Of a DNA stretch of 9,097 bases, positions 1 through 5,929 are shown in pieces. Positions within the stretch are counted from its first letter, which is position 1, and each line of letters opens with the position of its first letter. The DNA comes from Candidatus Zixiibacteriota bacterium (lineage in GTDB: Bacteria; Zixibacteria; MSB-5A5; GN15; FEB-12). The stretch is from positions 1 through 9,097 of the forward strand of contig JAGLXI010000142.1 of NCBI GenBank assembly GCA_023132995.1. The letters are read 5' to 3'. Below the pieces are notes generated by a model. That model ran no database searches and was not told the origin of the DNA. It saw only the letters and a program-made list of their open reading frames with translations. The position numbers were made by a program, and so were the translations under genes.

Positions 1-29
1 GAAAAAAGCCAGGTGAGCCGGGAATTTCA

Positions 30-58
30 TTGAAATCGGGGGCGGTGTCCGTTATCAT
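30..58 (+). promoter_or_regulatory. sigma70-type promoter for ilvE-rpiB
   Basis: A -35 box TTGAAA (30-35) and a -10 box TATCAT (53-58) are separated by exactly 17 bases. Each matches the consensus in five of six positions. Transcription would start near 64-66, leaving a leader of about 40 bases before ilvE. The leader contains the ribosome binding site GAGGAGG (94-100), four bases before the ATG. The same -10 hexamer and the same spacing recur upstream of lpxC-fabZ, which supports both calls. This is consensus matching by eye; no transcript data are available. Confidence 0.6.
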
Positions 59-104
59 TCTTATAGAAATGGTCTGTCAAATAGCGGAAGCCTGAGGAGG
101 AATC

Positions 105-1049
105 ATGGCTCTTAACAAAAGCGAATACATCTGGATGAACGGGAGAATGGTCAAGTGGGACGATGCCAAAATCCACGTTCTGTCTCACGTTGTTCACTAC
201 GGCTCATCGGTGTTTGAAGGAATGCGAACATACATGACGCCGGGGGGGACGGCCTGTTTTCGGCTGCGGGACCACAGCGAGCGGCTGTTGAACTCGGCCA
301 AGATCTATCGCATGCCGCTCGGATACACTGCTGAGGAAATCGATCAGGCTATCCTCGACACTATCGGTATCAACGGGCTGAACGAGTGCTATGTTCGCCC
401 CATAGCGTACCGCGGGTATGACTCACTGGGCGTCGATCCCACTCCGTGCCCGGTGGAACTGACTATTGCCGCCTGGCCCTGGGGGAAGTACCTCGGCCCC
501 GAGGCGCTTGAGAACGGTGTGTCGGTCTGTTTTTCGTCCTGGAACCGGATTGCGCCCAACACCATGCCGGCCATGGCCAAGGCGGGCGCCAACTACATGA
601 ACAGTCAGTTGATCAAGCTGGAGGCGATCAGTCATGGCTATGTCGAAGGGATAGCTCTCGATGTCCACGGCAATGTTTCGGAAGGATCCGCCGAGAACAT
701 CTTCCTGGTTCGCAAGGGAGTGTTGATCACGCCCACCTTCGCCGCATCCATTTTGCCCGGCATTACGCGCAATTCTGTCATCAAGCTGGCTGAGGACATG
801 GGGATCAAGGTGATCGAGCAGAATGTCCCGCGGGAAGCGCTCTACCTGGCCGACGAGGTCTTCTTCACCGGCTCAGCCGCCGAGATCTCACCGATCTCCA
901 AGATTGATAACATCGTCATCGGCTGTGGTAAAGCAGGCCCCATCACCAAGCAACTGCAGAAGGCGTTCTTCGACATCGTCAACGGAAAGGTCGAGGATAA
1001 GTACGGTTGGCTGACGCTGGTTCCCCAGTACAAAGGAGGAACGGTCTAA
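105..1049 (+). CDS. ilvE: branched-chain amino acid aminotransferase
   Basis: A fold-type IV PLP aminotransferase of 314 residues, close to the 309 of E. coli IlvE. It is expected to transfer the amino group between glutamate and the 2-keto acids of leucine, isoleucine and valine in the cytosol, the last step of their synthesis and first of their breakdown. The PLP lysine is K159 in MAKAGANY, at the same number as in E. coli. The phosphate and substrate side is seen in YVRPIAYRG (residues 96-104), VSEGSAENIF (191-200, with E193) and FFTGSAAEISP (253-263). The ATG at 105 is fixed by GAGGAGG just upstream, and family similarity begins within the first ten residues (YIWMNGRMVKWDD). No other ilv or leu genes are in the window. 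Class IV relatives such as D-amino acid aminotransferase are possible, but the length and motifs fit the IlvE subgroup well. Confidence 0.93.
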   Translation: MALNKSEYIWMNGRMVKWDDAKIHVLSHVVHYGSSVFEGMRTYMTPGGTACFRLRDHSERLLNSAKIYRMPLGYTAEEIDQAILDTIGINGLNECYVRPIAYRGYDSLGVDPTPCPVELTIAAWPWGKYLGPEALENGVSVCFSSWNRIAPNTMPAMAKAGANYMNSQLIKLEAISHGYVEGIALDVHGNVSEGSAENIFLVRKGVLITPTFAASILPGITRNSVIKLAEDMGIKVIEQNVPREALYLADEVFFTGSAAEISPISKIDNIVIGCGKAGPITKQLQKAFFDIVNGKVEDKYGWLTLVPQYKGGTV

Positions 1050-1490
1050 GTGAAAGTCGCTGTTGCCTGCGACCACGCCGGGCTTGAGTTCAAGGAGAAG
1101 GTCAAGCAGATTCTCTCCCGACTCGGGCACGAGGTAGTGGACTTTGGAACCGACTCTAAAGAGTCGGTGGACTATCCTGATTTCGGGCTCAAGGCCGCGG
1201 CGGCTGTGGCCGGAGGCGAGGTCGACTATGCAATCACCGTCTGCTGGACCGGCAACGGTATGAACATGGTCGCCAACAAGGTCAAAGGGATCAGGGCCGG
1301 CATGGCGCTGAACCCCGACATGGCTTTTCTGACCCGCTCGCACAACGACGCCAACATCCTCACCCTGGCGCAGAAATACACTCCCGAGGGTCAACTTGAT
1401 GAGATCGTTGAGACTTTCCTGACCACTCCCTTCGAGGGCGGCCGCCACACGCAACGCGTGGAGAAGATCAAGGCGGCGGAGGGGACATAA
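1050..1490 (+). CDS. rpiB: ribose-5-phosphate isomerase B (RpiB/LacAB family)
   Basis: A 146-residue RpiB-family sugar-phosphate isomerase, normal length, expected to interconvert ribose 5-phosphate and ribulose 5-phosphate in the pentose phosphate pathway. Visible family features are CDHAG at 7-11 (D8, H9), the catalytic cysteine C65, H98 in SHNDAN (ring-opening histidine) and the phosphate-binding arginines R132 and R136 in GGRHTQR. The loop after the cysteine reads CWTGNGM, where E. coli has CGTGIGM, so a bulky Trp replaces the first Gly of the anion hole. The gene starts with GTG immediately after the ilvE stop codon. Its ribosome binding site AAGGAGG (1033-1039) lies inside the end of ilvE, so translation is probably coupled to ilvE. 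Because of the Trp, a related substrate (another pentose or hexose phosphate, as in LacAB or AlsB) cannot be excluded. Confidence 0.88.
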   Translation: MKVAVACDHAGLEFKEKVKQILSRLGHEVVDFGTDSKESVDYPDFGLKAAAAVAGGEVDYAITVCWTGNGMNMVANKVKGIRAGMALNPDMAFLTRSHNDANILTLAQKYTPEGQLDEIVETFLTTPFEGGRHTQRVEKIKAAEGT

Positions 1491-1499
1491 TCACACTGG

Positions 1500-1537
1500 C
1501 GGGTGGCGGGTTCAAACTCGTTTGAAACGGCCACCCG
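1500..1537. terminator. long intergenic hairpin, possible bidirectional terminator
   Basis: An outer stem CGGGTGGC (1500-1507) pairs with GCCACCCG (1530-1537). After a three-base internal bulge on each side, an inner stem TTCAAAC (1511-1517) pairs with GTTTGAA (1520-1526) around a two-base loop. The element begins ten bases after the rpiB stop and lies between convergent genes, the usual place for a shared terminator. There is no T-run directly after either side, so it is not a textbook intrinsic terminator; it may instead protect the 3' end of the mRNA. Confidence 0.5.
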
Positions 1538-1548
1538 ACGCAACCCCC

Positions 1549-1603
1549 CACTGTCATCTCTGAGCGGACGCGGAATCCATCCTGGATTCGAAGATATGTC
1601 TTC
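1549..1603. repeat. palindromic element resembling a degenerate dispersed intergenic repeat
   Basis: The stretch runs CACTGTCATCTCTGAGCGG, then a perfect stem GAATCCA (1573-1579) TCC TGGATTC (1583-1589), and directly after it a second small stem GAAGA TATG TCTTC (1590-1603). The layout resembles the widespread TGTCATTCCTGAGCG...GGAATCCA type of intergenic repeat known from many bacterial genomes, in a decayed form. Only one copy is in this window, so the repeat status is inference from resemblance. No gene is seen in 1491-1655. Confidence 0.35.
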
Positions 1604-1655
1604 TGTGAATCGCCTGTTCGGTTTCGCCGCGGCAATCGCAGGACCGTGTCTCTCC

Positions 1656-2567
1656 TTACTGAGGATAGAACAGGGCGCCAAAGTCCTGAAAGAAGTGGGC
1701 GAGGATACACGGCCACAGGCGTCCCGTGCGCAAATACAAGAGTGAGAACATCAACCCGTACACTGTTATCAGGATGATGCCGGGGAGACCCTGATAGGCG
1801 TGGCACAGGCCGAATGCCAGCGCCGACACCACTGTCGGCACGACCCAGGAGTTCGTTTTCCCTATAAGCCGTAGTCGCGTCATCAGGTAGCCGCGAAACC
1901 CGATTTCTTCGCAGAAGCCGGCCGTCGCCGACACGGCCACCCATACGATTCGGCCGACGGTGTCCTGGGGAATCAGCAGCGCGATTTCTCCCGGCATCGG
2001 CAGCCCGATCTGAGCCAGCCCCCAGGCCAGCCCCGCGAGTATCAGGTTGGACGATACCAGAAAGGCTACCACCCAGAGAAAATCCACCGCCCTGAGTTTG
2101 CCGAGACCAAGCCCGGCGAGACCGGTCCGTTCGCGAAAGGTGGCGACGTAGAGAAGAAGGAAGACCGACCACTGCATGAACACAGTCGCAATCAGCCCGA
2201 TCAACAGGAGTTCCTCGGTCAGTAAATCAGAGAGTTTCGAGGGGTCGTCGGCAGTCGCTATTGCGACCGCGGGATACGCCAGGAGCAGGATGACCAGCGA
2301 TATCCATGTCAGGTTGGAGCGGCGGAAATAAGCATTACTCGAGTTGACCGCAAAACGGCTGAAGGGAGTGTCAAGGGCATCCTGCGGAGTATACCACGGG
2401 ATGCGTTCAAGATCGTCGGTAGCCACGAACGCCAAGGTACAAAAGCGTCCGCTCGAAAGCGAGTTCAAATCGGGCGTTTGGGTTCGATTGCCAAATGTAG
2501 CGCGCGTCGAAAGTGACTCATGTGACAGTGGGGAGGCCAGACGCGTCGATTCGGATGCGAAACCCAT
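1656..2567 (-). CDS. CPBP-family (CAAX-type) intramembrane metalloprotease
   Basis: A 303-residue multi-pass membrane protein with the three motifs of the CPBP (Abi/CAAX protease, Rce1-like) family: CEEIGFRG with E220, E221 and R225; FGLCH with H256; and HFFQD with H291 and D295. These form the glutamate/histidine active site within the membrane. Hydrophobic segments are visible at about 86-106, 119-143, 161-184, 240-256, 262-279 and 285-302. The first 80 residues are polar and Ser/Thr-rich, probably a cytoplasmic tail without similarity I recognise. I chose the ATG at 2567 because GGGAAGG lies seven bases upstream and because a start further upstream (2663) would run into the divergent gene at 2657. 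Bacterial members include peptide-maturation, bacteriocin-immunity and housekeeping proteins; nothing nearby names a substrate. It is convergent with rpiB. Confidence 0.85.
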   Translation of the reverse strand: MGFASESTRLASPLSHESLSTRATFGNRTQTPDLNSLSSGRFCTLAFVATDDLERIPWYTPQDALDTPFSRFAVNSSNAYFRRSNLTWISLVILLLAYPAVAIATADDPSKLSDLLTEELLLIGLIATVFMQWSVFLLLYVATFRERTGLAGLGLGKLRAVDFLWVVAFLVSSNLILAGLAWGLAQIGLPMPGEIALLIPQDTVGRIVWVAVSATAGFCEEIGFRGYLMTRLRLIGKTNSWVVPTVVSALAFGLCHAYQGLPGIILITVYGLMFSLLYLRTGRLWPCILAHFFQDFGALFYPQ

Positions 2568-2656
2568 GTGGTAGCCTTCCCGGGATGGGTGAGTTTTCTT
2601 GGGGCAAAACGATTTGAAATCACATGCCGTCAAGAGGATCGATTCCAGGGAGATAA

Positions 2657-3235
2657 ATGGCAAACAACCGCATTGTCTATCAGAACTGGATCGTGGACAT
2701 GGGCTACGATCCGGGCGAACGTACTGCTGGGACCGGTTCGCGCCGACCGCCGGGGCAGGGTATCTCGCTGCACAGTCCCGCCGCAGCTGCTCTGACCGAT
2801 GAGGACATTCTCGGTTTTGCCGAACAGGCCGCCCGAGTGGTGCTCGTGCGTGAGAAGGTCGACGCGGCGCTGACGCAGTTGGCCGACGAAGAAAGGGAGT
2901 TCGTCGTCAGGTTCTATTTCATGGGGGAAAGCTACCGGCGAATCTCGGAGAAGTCGGGTCGTGCCGTTCACAAACTGGAAGCTCTGCACAAGCGTTGTCT
3001 GAGAATACTCAGGAAAGAGTTGGTGCCGTTCGTACAGGAAATGTACCGGTTGCGACCCGCAGTCAAAAGGGACTGCCCGATCTGCAGGTCGCCGCACCTG
3101 GTTGCTATCAACAGGCTCATCCGAGACCGGGACAAGTCCTCCACATGGAAACCGGTGCTGAAAGTCCTGCGTGAGAAGTACGGGCTATATATCGCCAGTC
3201 CGCAGTTGCTGATCGGTCACGAGAAATATCACTGA
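2657..3235 (+). CDS. sigma-region-4-like HTH protein with C-terminal Cys/His (zinc) domain
   Basis: A 192-residue probable DNA-binding protein. Residues about 70-122 resemble sigma70 region 4: LADEEREFVVRFYFMGESY followed by RRISEKSGRAVHKLEALHKR, a helix-turn-helix with the spacing seen in ECF sigma factors. There is no recognisable region 2, so it is not a complete sigma factor. The C-terminus has CPIC (C140, C143) then H147, a helical stretch ending LREKYGLYIASPQLL, and HEKYH (H188, H192). That order, CxxC at the start and HxxxH at the end of a small helical unit, is found in small helix-turn-helix domains of bacteria and phages and would bind zinc. The first 45 residues look disordered. 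The ATG is preceded by GGGAGATAA. It is divergent from the protease and 65 bases upstream of a ribbon-helix-helix gene. A transcription factor is the likeliest role; target unknown. Confidence 0.7.
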   Translation: MANNRIVYQNWIVDMGYDPGERTAGTGSRRPPGQGISLHSPAAAALTDEDILGFAEQAARVVLVREKVDAALTQLADEEREFVVRFYFMGESYRRISEKSGRAVHKLEALHKRCLRILRKELVPFVQEMYRLRPAVKRDCPICRSPHLVAINRLIRDRDKSSTWKPVLKVLREKYGLYIASPQLLIGHEKYH

Positions 3236-3300
3236 GGTAGCTAACTGGTATCCGGCACGCAGTCGGATAAATTGACAACCCAAATACAGGAGAGCGGGAA

Positions 3301-3558
3301 ATGGCCAACAATCCAACCACAGGCGCCAAAGTCAGAGGGGATCACTGTCTTAACGTGTTCGTCTCGTATGAGTTGAAGGAAAAATTGAAAGCTTTGGCTA
3401 AGAAATACGACCGCACGACATCCGACATGGTGCGGGCCGTGCTCCGGATCGGCATTCCTATGATGGAAGGTCTTTCCCAGGCCGAGGAAATCATGGTCAG
3501 GGAGTATATCTCACTCTTCCGTAAGCTGCGACAGGTGAAATCGCTCAAGGAGATATGA
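3301..3558 (+). CDS. ribbon-helix-helix (CopG/Arc-type) DNA-binding protein
   Basis: An 85-residue protein with a ribbon-helix-helix signature: a beta-strand LNVFVSYEL (residues 17-25), helix A KEKLKALAKKYD (26-37), the turn RTTSD and helix B MVRAVLRIGIPMM (43-55). Such proteins bind operator DNA as dimers through the strand. Residues about 58-85 form an extra amphipathic helix rich in Lys and Arg, possibly for oligomerisation. The ATG is supported by AGGAGAG eight bases upstream. It follows the sigma-region-4-like gene by 65 bases on the same strand, and both proteins begin with the residues MANN. They are probably co-transcribed. RHH proteins are often antitoxins, but no toxin gene is adjacent, so a stand-alone regulator is more likely. 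Confidence 0.72.
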   Translation: MANNPTTGAKVRGDHCLNVFVSYELKEKLKALAKKYDRTTSDMVRAVLRIGIPMMEGLSQAEEIMVREYISLFRKLRQVKSLKEI

Positions 3559-3627
3559 TCTTAGGTGCCGTGTGAGCCGCCATGCCTTGAGTCCGCAAAG
3601 CCGGACGGGCGCGCAGTCAAAAAAAGC

Positions 3628-3656
3628 TTGAGGCTACCGGTCGTTCTTCGTATCAT
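3628..3656 (+). promoter_or_regulatory. sigma70-type promoter for lpxC-fabZ / lpxA
   Basis: A -35 box TTGAGG (3628-3633) and a -10 box TATCAT (3651-3656) are separated by 17 bases, preceded by a run of A (3619-3625) that could act as an UP element. Transcription would begin near 3662-3664, giving a leader of only about 25 bases before the lpxC-fabZ ATG. The -10 box and spacing are identical to those upstream of ilvE. Found by consensus matching only. Confidence 0.55.
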
Positions 3657-3688
3657 CCGGCCAGTTTGCTGTACAGGAATTATGCGCG

Positions 3689-5080
3689 ATGCTGGAAAAA
3701 CAAAGAACGATCAAGGCTGAAATCTCGATGTCCGGCGTGGGACTTCACACCGGCAACAACTGCACCATGACCCTCAAGCCGGCCCCCCCCGATACCGGCA
3801 TCCGTTTTGTCCGAAGTGACCTTCCCGACAAACCGTGGGTCATCGCCGATATCGACCACGTGGTTGATATTTCCCGCGGTACCACCCTGCAGAAAGGTGA
3901 GGCCAGGGTGCACACGGTGGAGCATGTTTTGGCTGCTATTGCCGGTCTGGAAATCGATAACCTGGTCGTCGAACTCGACAGCAACGAACCGCCGGTCGGA
4001 GACGGCTCAGCCCGACCGTATGTCGACAAACTGCTTGAGGCCGGCTTCGAAAATCAGGAGGCCGACAAGGTATATCTTGAGATCGATACGCCGATGGCAT
4101 ACTCCGAACCGGAACGGGGGGTCGACCTGGTCGTCACACCGTCCGACGAGTTGCGCATCACCTTCATGATCGACTACAAAAACCCTGCCCTGGGAACCCA
4201 GTACACGTCACTGGTGGATCTGGAGAAGGAGTTCGTTGATGAGTTCGCGCCGGCGCGGACGTTCTGTTTTCTCTCGGAGGTCGAGGCCCTCAAGGACGCC
4301 GGACTCATAAAAGGCGGCGGTCTGCACAACGCCGTTGTGATCTATGACAGCGACCTCGGGCAAGTGGAGGTTGACCGCATCCGCAAGGCGCTCGATTTGC
4401 AGGAGGAGGCATTCGTCGGCAAAACGGGCATTATAAATGATATCCCCCTCCGCTTCTACAACGAACCTGTGCGCCACAAAGCGCTCGACCTGTTGGGGGA
4501 TTTGCTGTTGATCGGGGCGCCTCTGAAAGGGCACGTGCTGGCGGCGCGATCCGGTCACAAAGCCAATGTCGCCCTGGCCCGGAAGCTGCGCGAACTTTAC
4601 AAGAAAAAAAAGATAGCACGGCGCTACGCGTCCAAGGCCGGCGAGGCATTCTTCGATATCAATTCCATTCTGAAAATAATGCCCCACCGCTACCCGTTCC
4701 TGCTTATCGACCGCATTCTCGACCTCGAACCGGGGAAGAGTGTGGTCGCGATCAAGAACGTGACAATCAACGAGCCGTTCTTCCAGGGGCATTTCCCCGG
4801 CCACCCGATCATGCCCGGAGTGCTGGTGCTCGAGGCGATGGCGCAGGCGGGCGGCATTCTTCTGCTTCACGCCATTGATGAACCTGAGACCAAGGTGGTC
4901 TATTTTATGGCTATCGACAACGCACGCTTCCGAAAACCGGTCATACCGGGCGACCGGCTTCGCTTTGAACTTTCAATGAACGCCTTTCGTCGGAACACCT
5001 GCAAGATGTCGGGCAAGGCGTTTGTCGATGACGCTCTCGTGGCCAGTGCCGACTTCATGGCGATGGTTATTGACCGATGA
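3689..5080 (+). CDS. lpxC-fabZ: bifunctional UDP-3-O-acyl-GlcNAc deacetylase / (3R)-hydroxyacyl-ACP dehydratase (LpxC-FabZ fusion)
   Basis: A 463-residue fusion of two enzymes that are separate in E. coli. Residues 1 to about 305 are LpxC, the zinc deacetylase that commits UDP-3-O-acyl-GlcNAc to lipid A: SGVGLHTG (15-22), HTVEH with E78 and zinc ligand H79, further zinc ligands H263 and D267 in RHKALDLLGD, D271, and H290 in RSGHKAN. Residues about 322-463 are FabZ, the hotdog-fold dehydratase of fatty acid synthesis: IMPHRYPFLLIDRI (330-343), GHFPGHPIMPGV with catalytic H368, and E382 in LEAMAQ. A short basic linker (KKKKIARRYASK, 305-316) joins them. All catalytic residues are present in both halves. 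The fused form is known from Bacteroidetes, Chlorobi and relatives. FabZ consumes hydroxyacyl-ACP for phospholipids, while LpxA uses it for lipid A, so the fusion ties the branch point together. CAGGAA (3674-3679) supports the ATG; the stop overlaps the lpxA start. Confidence 0.95.
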   Translation: MLEKQRTIKAEISMSGVGLHTGNNCTMTLKPAPPDTGIRFVRSDLPDKPWVIADIDHVVDISRGTTLQKGEARVHTVEHVLAAIAGLEIDNLVVELDSNEPPVGDGSARPYVDKLLEAGFENQEADKVYLEIDTPMAYSEPERGVDLVVTPSDELRITFMIDYKNPALGTQYTSLVDLEKEFVDEFAPARTFCFLSEVEALKDAGLIKGGGLHNAVVIYDSDLGQVEVDRIRKALDLQEEAFVGKTGIINDIPLRFYNEPVRHKALDLLGDLLLIGAPLKGHVLAARSGHKANVALARKLRELYKKKKIARRYASKAGEAFFDINSILKIMPHRYPFLLIDRILDLEPGKSVVAIKNVTINEPFFQGHFPGHPIMPGVLVLEAMAQAGGILLLHAIDEPETKVVYFMAIDNARFRKPVIPGDRLRFELSMNAFRRNTCKMSGKAFVDDALVASADFMAMVIDR

Positions 5081-5850
5081 CCGATATCCACAAGACCGCA
5101 ATAGTGTCACCCAAAGCGGAACTGGCCGAAGACGTGACGGTCGGCCCGTACAGTATCATCGAGGATGACGTCACTATCGGTAAGGGTACGAAAGTTGCAT
5201 CAATGACCCTGATCGCCGCCGGGGCGAGGATCGGCGAGAACGTGACCGTTGCCCACGGCGCCGTCATTGCCACCCAGCCGCAGGATTTGAAATTCGGGGG
5301 CGAGATCACCACCGCCGTGATCGGCGATGGTACTGTCGTGCGCGAGTACGCAACCATAAACCGGGGCACAAAAGACCGCAACGAGACGACGGTCGGCAAG
5401 AACTGCCTGATCATGGCTTACGCCCACGTGGCCCACGATTGCCTCATCGGTGACAACGTCATCATGGCCAACTCGGTCAACCTGGCCGGACATATCGAAA
5501 TCGGCGACTGCGCCATTATCGGCGGTGTGGTGCCGGTGCATCAGTTTGTCAAGATCGGCGCTCATGCTATGATCGGCGGTGGTTTTCGCGTGCAGCACGA
5601 CGTCTGCCCCTACGCGCTGGTGGCGGGATATCCTCTGAAGGTAGTGGGGGTCAACGTCATCGGTCTCAGGCGTCGCGGTTTCAAGCGGGAGGTGATAAAG
5701 AGTATTGAGGGAGCCTTCAAGCCTCTTTTCTTCAGCGGGCTGAATACGACGCAGGCCCTCGAGCGAATTAGGGGAGAGCTGCAGATCACACAGGAGCTTG
5801 AGGTCATCCTAAGCTTTGTCGACGGTTCCACCCGCGGACTGGTCAAGTAG
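5077..5850 (+). CDS. lpxA: acyl-ACP--UDP-N-acetylglucosamine O-acyltransferase
   Basis: A 257-residue left-handed beta-helix acyltransferase, close to the 262 of E. coli. It transfers a 3-hydroxyacyl chain from ACP to the 3-OH of UDP-GlcNAc, the first step of lipid A synthesis in the cytosol. Hexapeptide repeats fill residues 1 to about 190, followed by the helical C-terminus starting GLRRRGFKREVI. Key family sites are QPQDLKFGGE (67-76), the catalytic H120 in AHVAHDC, H139 in LAGH, and VHQFVKIGAHAMIGGG (154-169). By alignment with E. coli, the hydrocarbon-ruler residue G173 corresponds to G168 here; a glycine there fits a long acyl chain of about 14 carbons (inference). The ATG overlaps the lpxC-fabZ stop (ATGA, 5077-5080), so the two are translationally coupled. 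The genes often found next, such as lpxI or lpxB, are absent; an unrelated gene follows after 79 bases. Confidence 0.95.
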   Translation: MTDIHKTAIVSPKAELAEDVTVGPYSIIEDDVTIGKGTKVASMTLIAAGARIGENVTVAHGAVIATQPQDLKFGGEITTAVIGDGTVVREYATINRGTKDRNETTVGKNCLIMAYAHVAHDCLIGDNVIMANSVNLAGHIEIGDCAIIGGVVPVHQFVKIGAHAMIGGGFRVQHDVCPYALVAGYPLKVVGVNVIGLRRRGFKREVIKSIEGAFKPLFFSGLNTTQALERIRGELQITQELEVILSFVDGSTRGLVK

Positions 5851-5929
5851 CGCCGGGGCGCAAGATTCCTGTTCTGGCAGTTGTTTCGACCGCGGAGTTG
5901 GAGCAAATCAGGTATATGGGGTTCAGACT

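Noticed and set aside
888..1454. Minus-strand open frame of 188 codons opposite ilvE and rpiB
   Set aside because: It lies opposite two well-supported genes, shows no recognisable domain and has low-complexity composition expected from an antisense frame.
1508..1522. GGGTTCAAACTCG as the T-arm of a tRNA
   Set aside because: The sequence is part of a long perfect hairpin, and no acceptor, D or anticodon arm can be found around it.
1468..2172. Minus-strand open frame of 234 codons overlapping the protease gene
   Set aside because: It is an alternative frame of the CPBP gene, very rich in Arg and Gly, while the CPBP frame carries all family motifs.
3272..3300. TTGACA as a -35 box for the ribbon-helix-helix gene
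   Set aside because: At 17-base spacing the -10 box would fall on the start codon, and nothing resembling TATAAT is there.
3591..3606. GTCCG-CAAAGC-CGGAC hairpin as a terminator for the ribbon-helix-helix gene
   Set aside because: The stem is only five pairs and is followed by an A-run instead of a T-run on the coding strand.
4208..4870. Minus-strand open frame of 220 codons inside lpxC-fabZ
   Set aside because: It is opposite a gene with intact catalytic residues throughout and has no independent support.
5816..5929. A longer N-terminus for the HEPN protein from 5816
   Set aside because: It would overlap the end of lpxA, adds 38 residues rich in Ser, Gly and Cys without domain character, and has no ribosome binding site.
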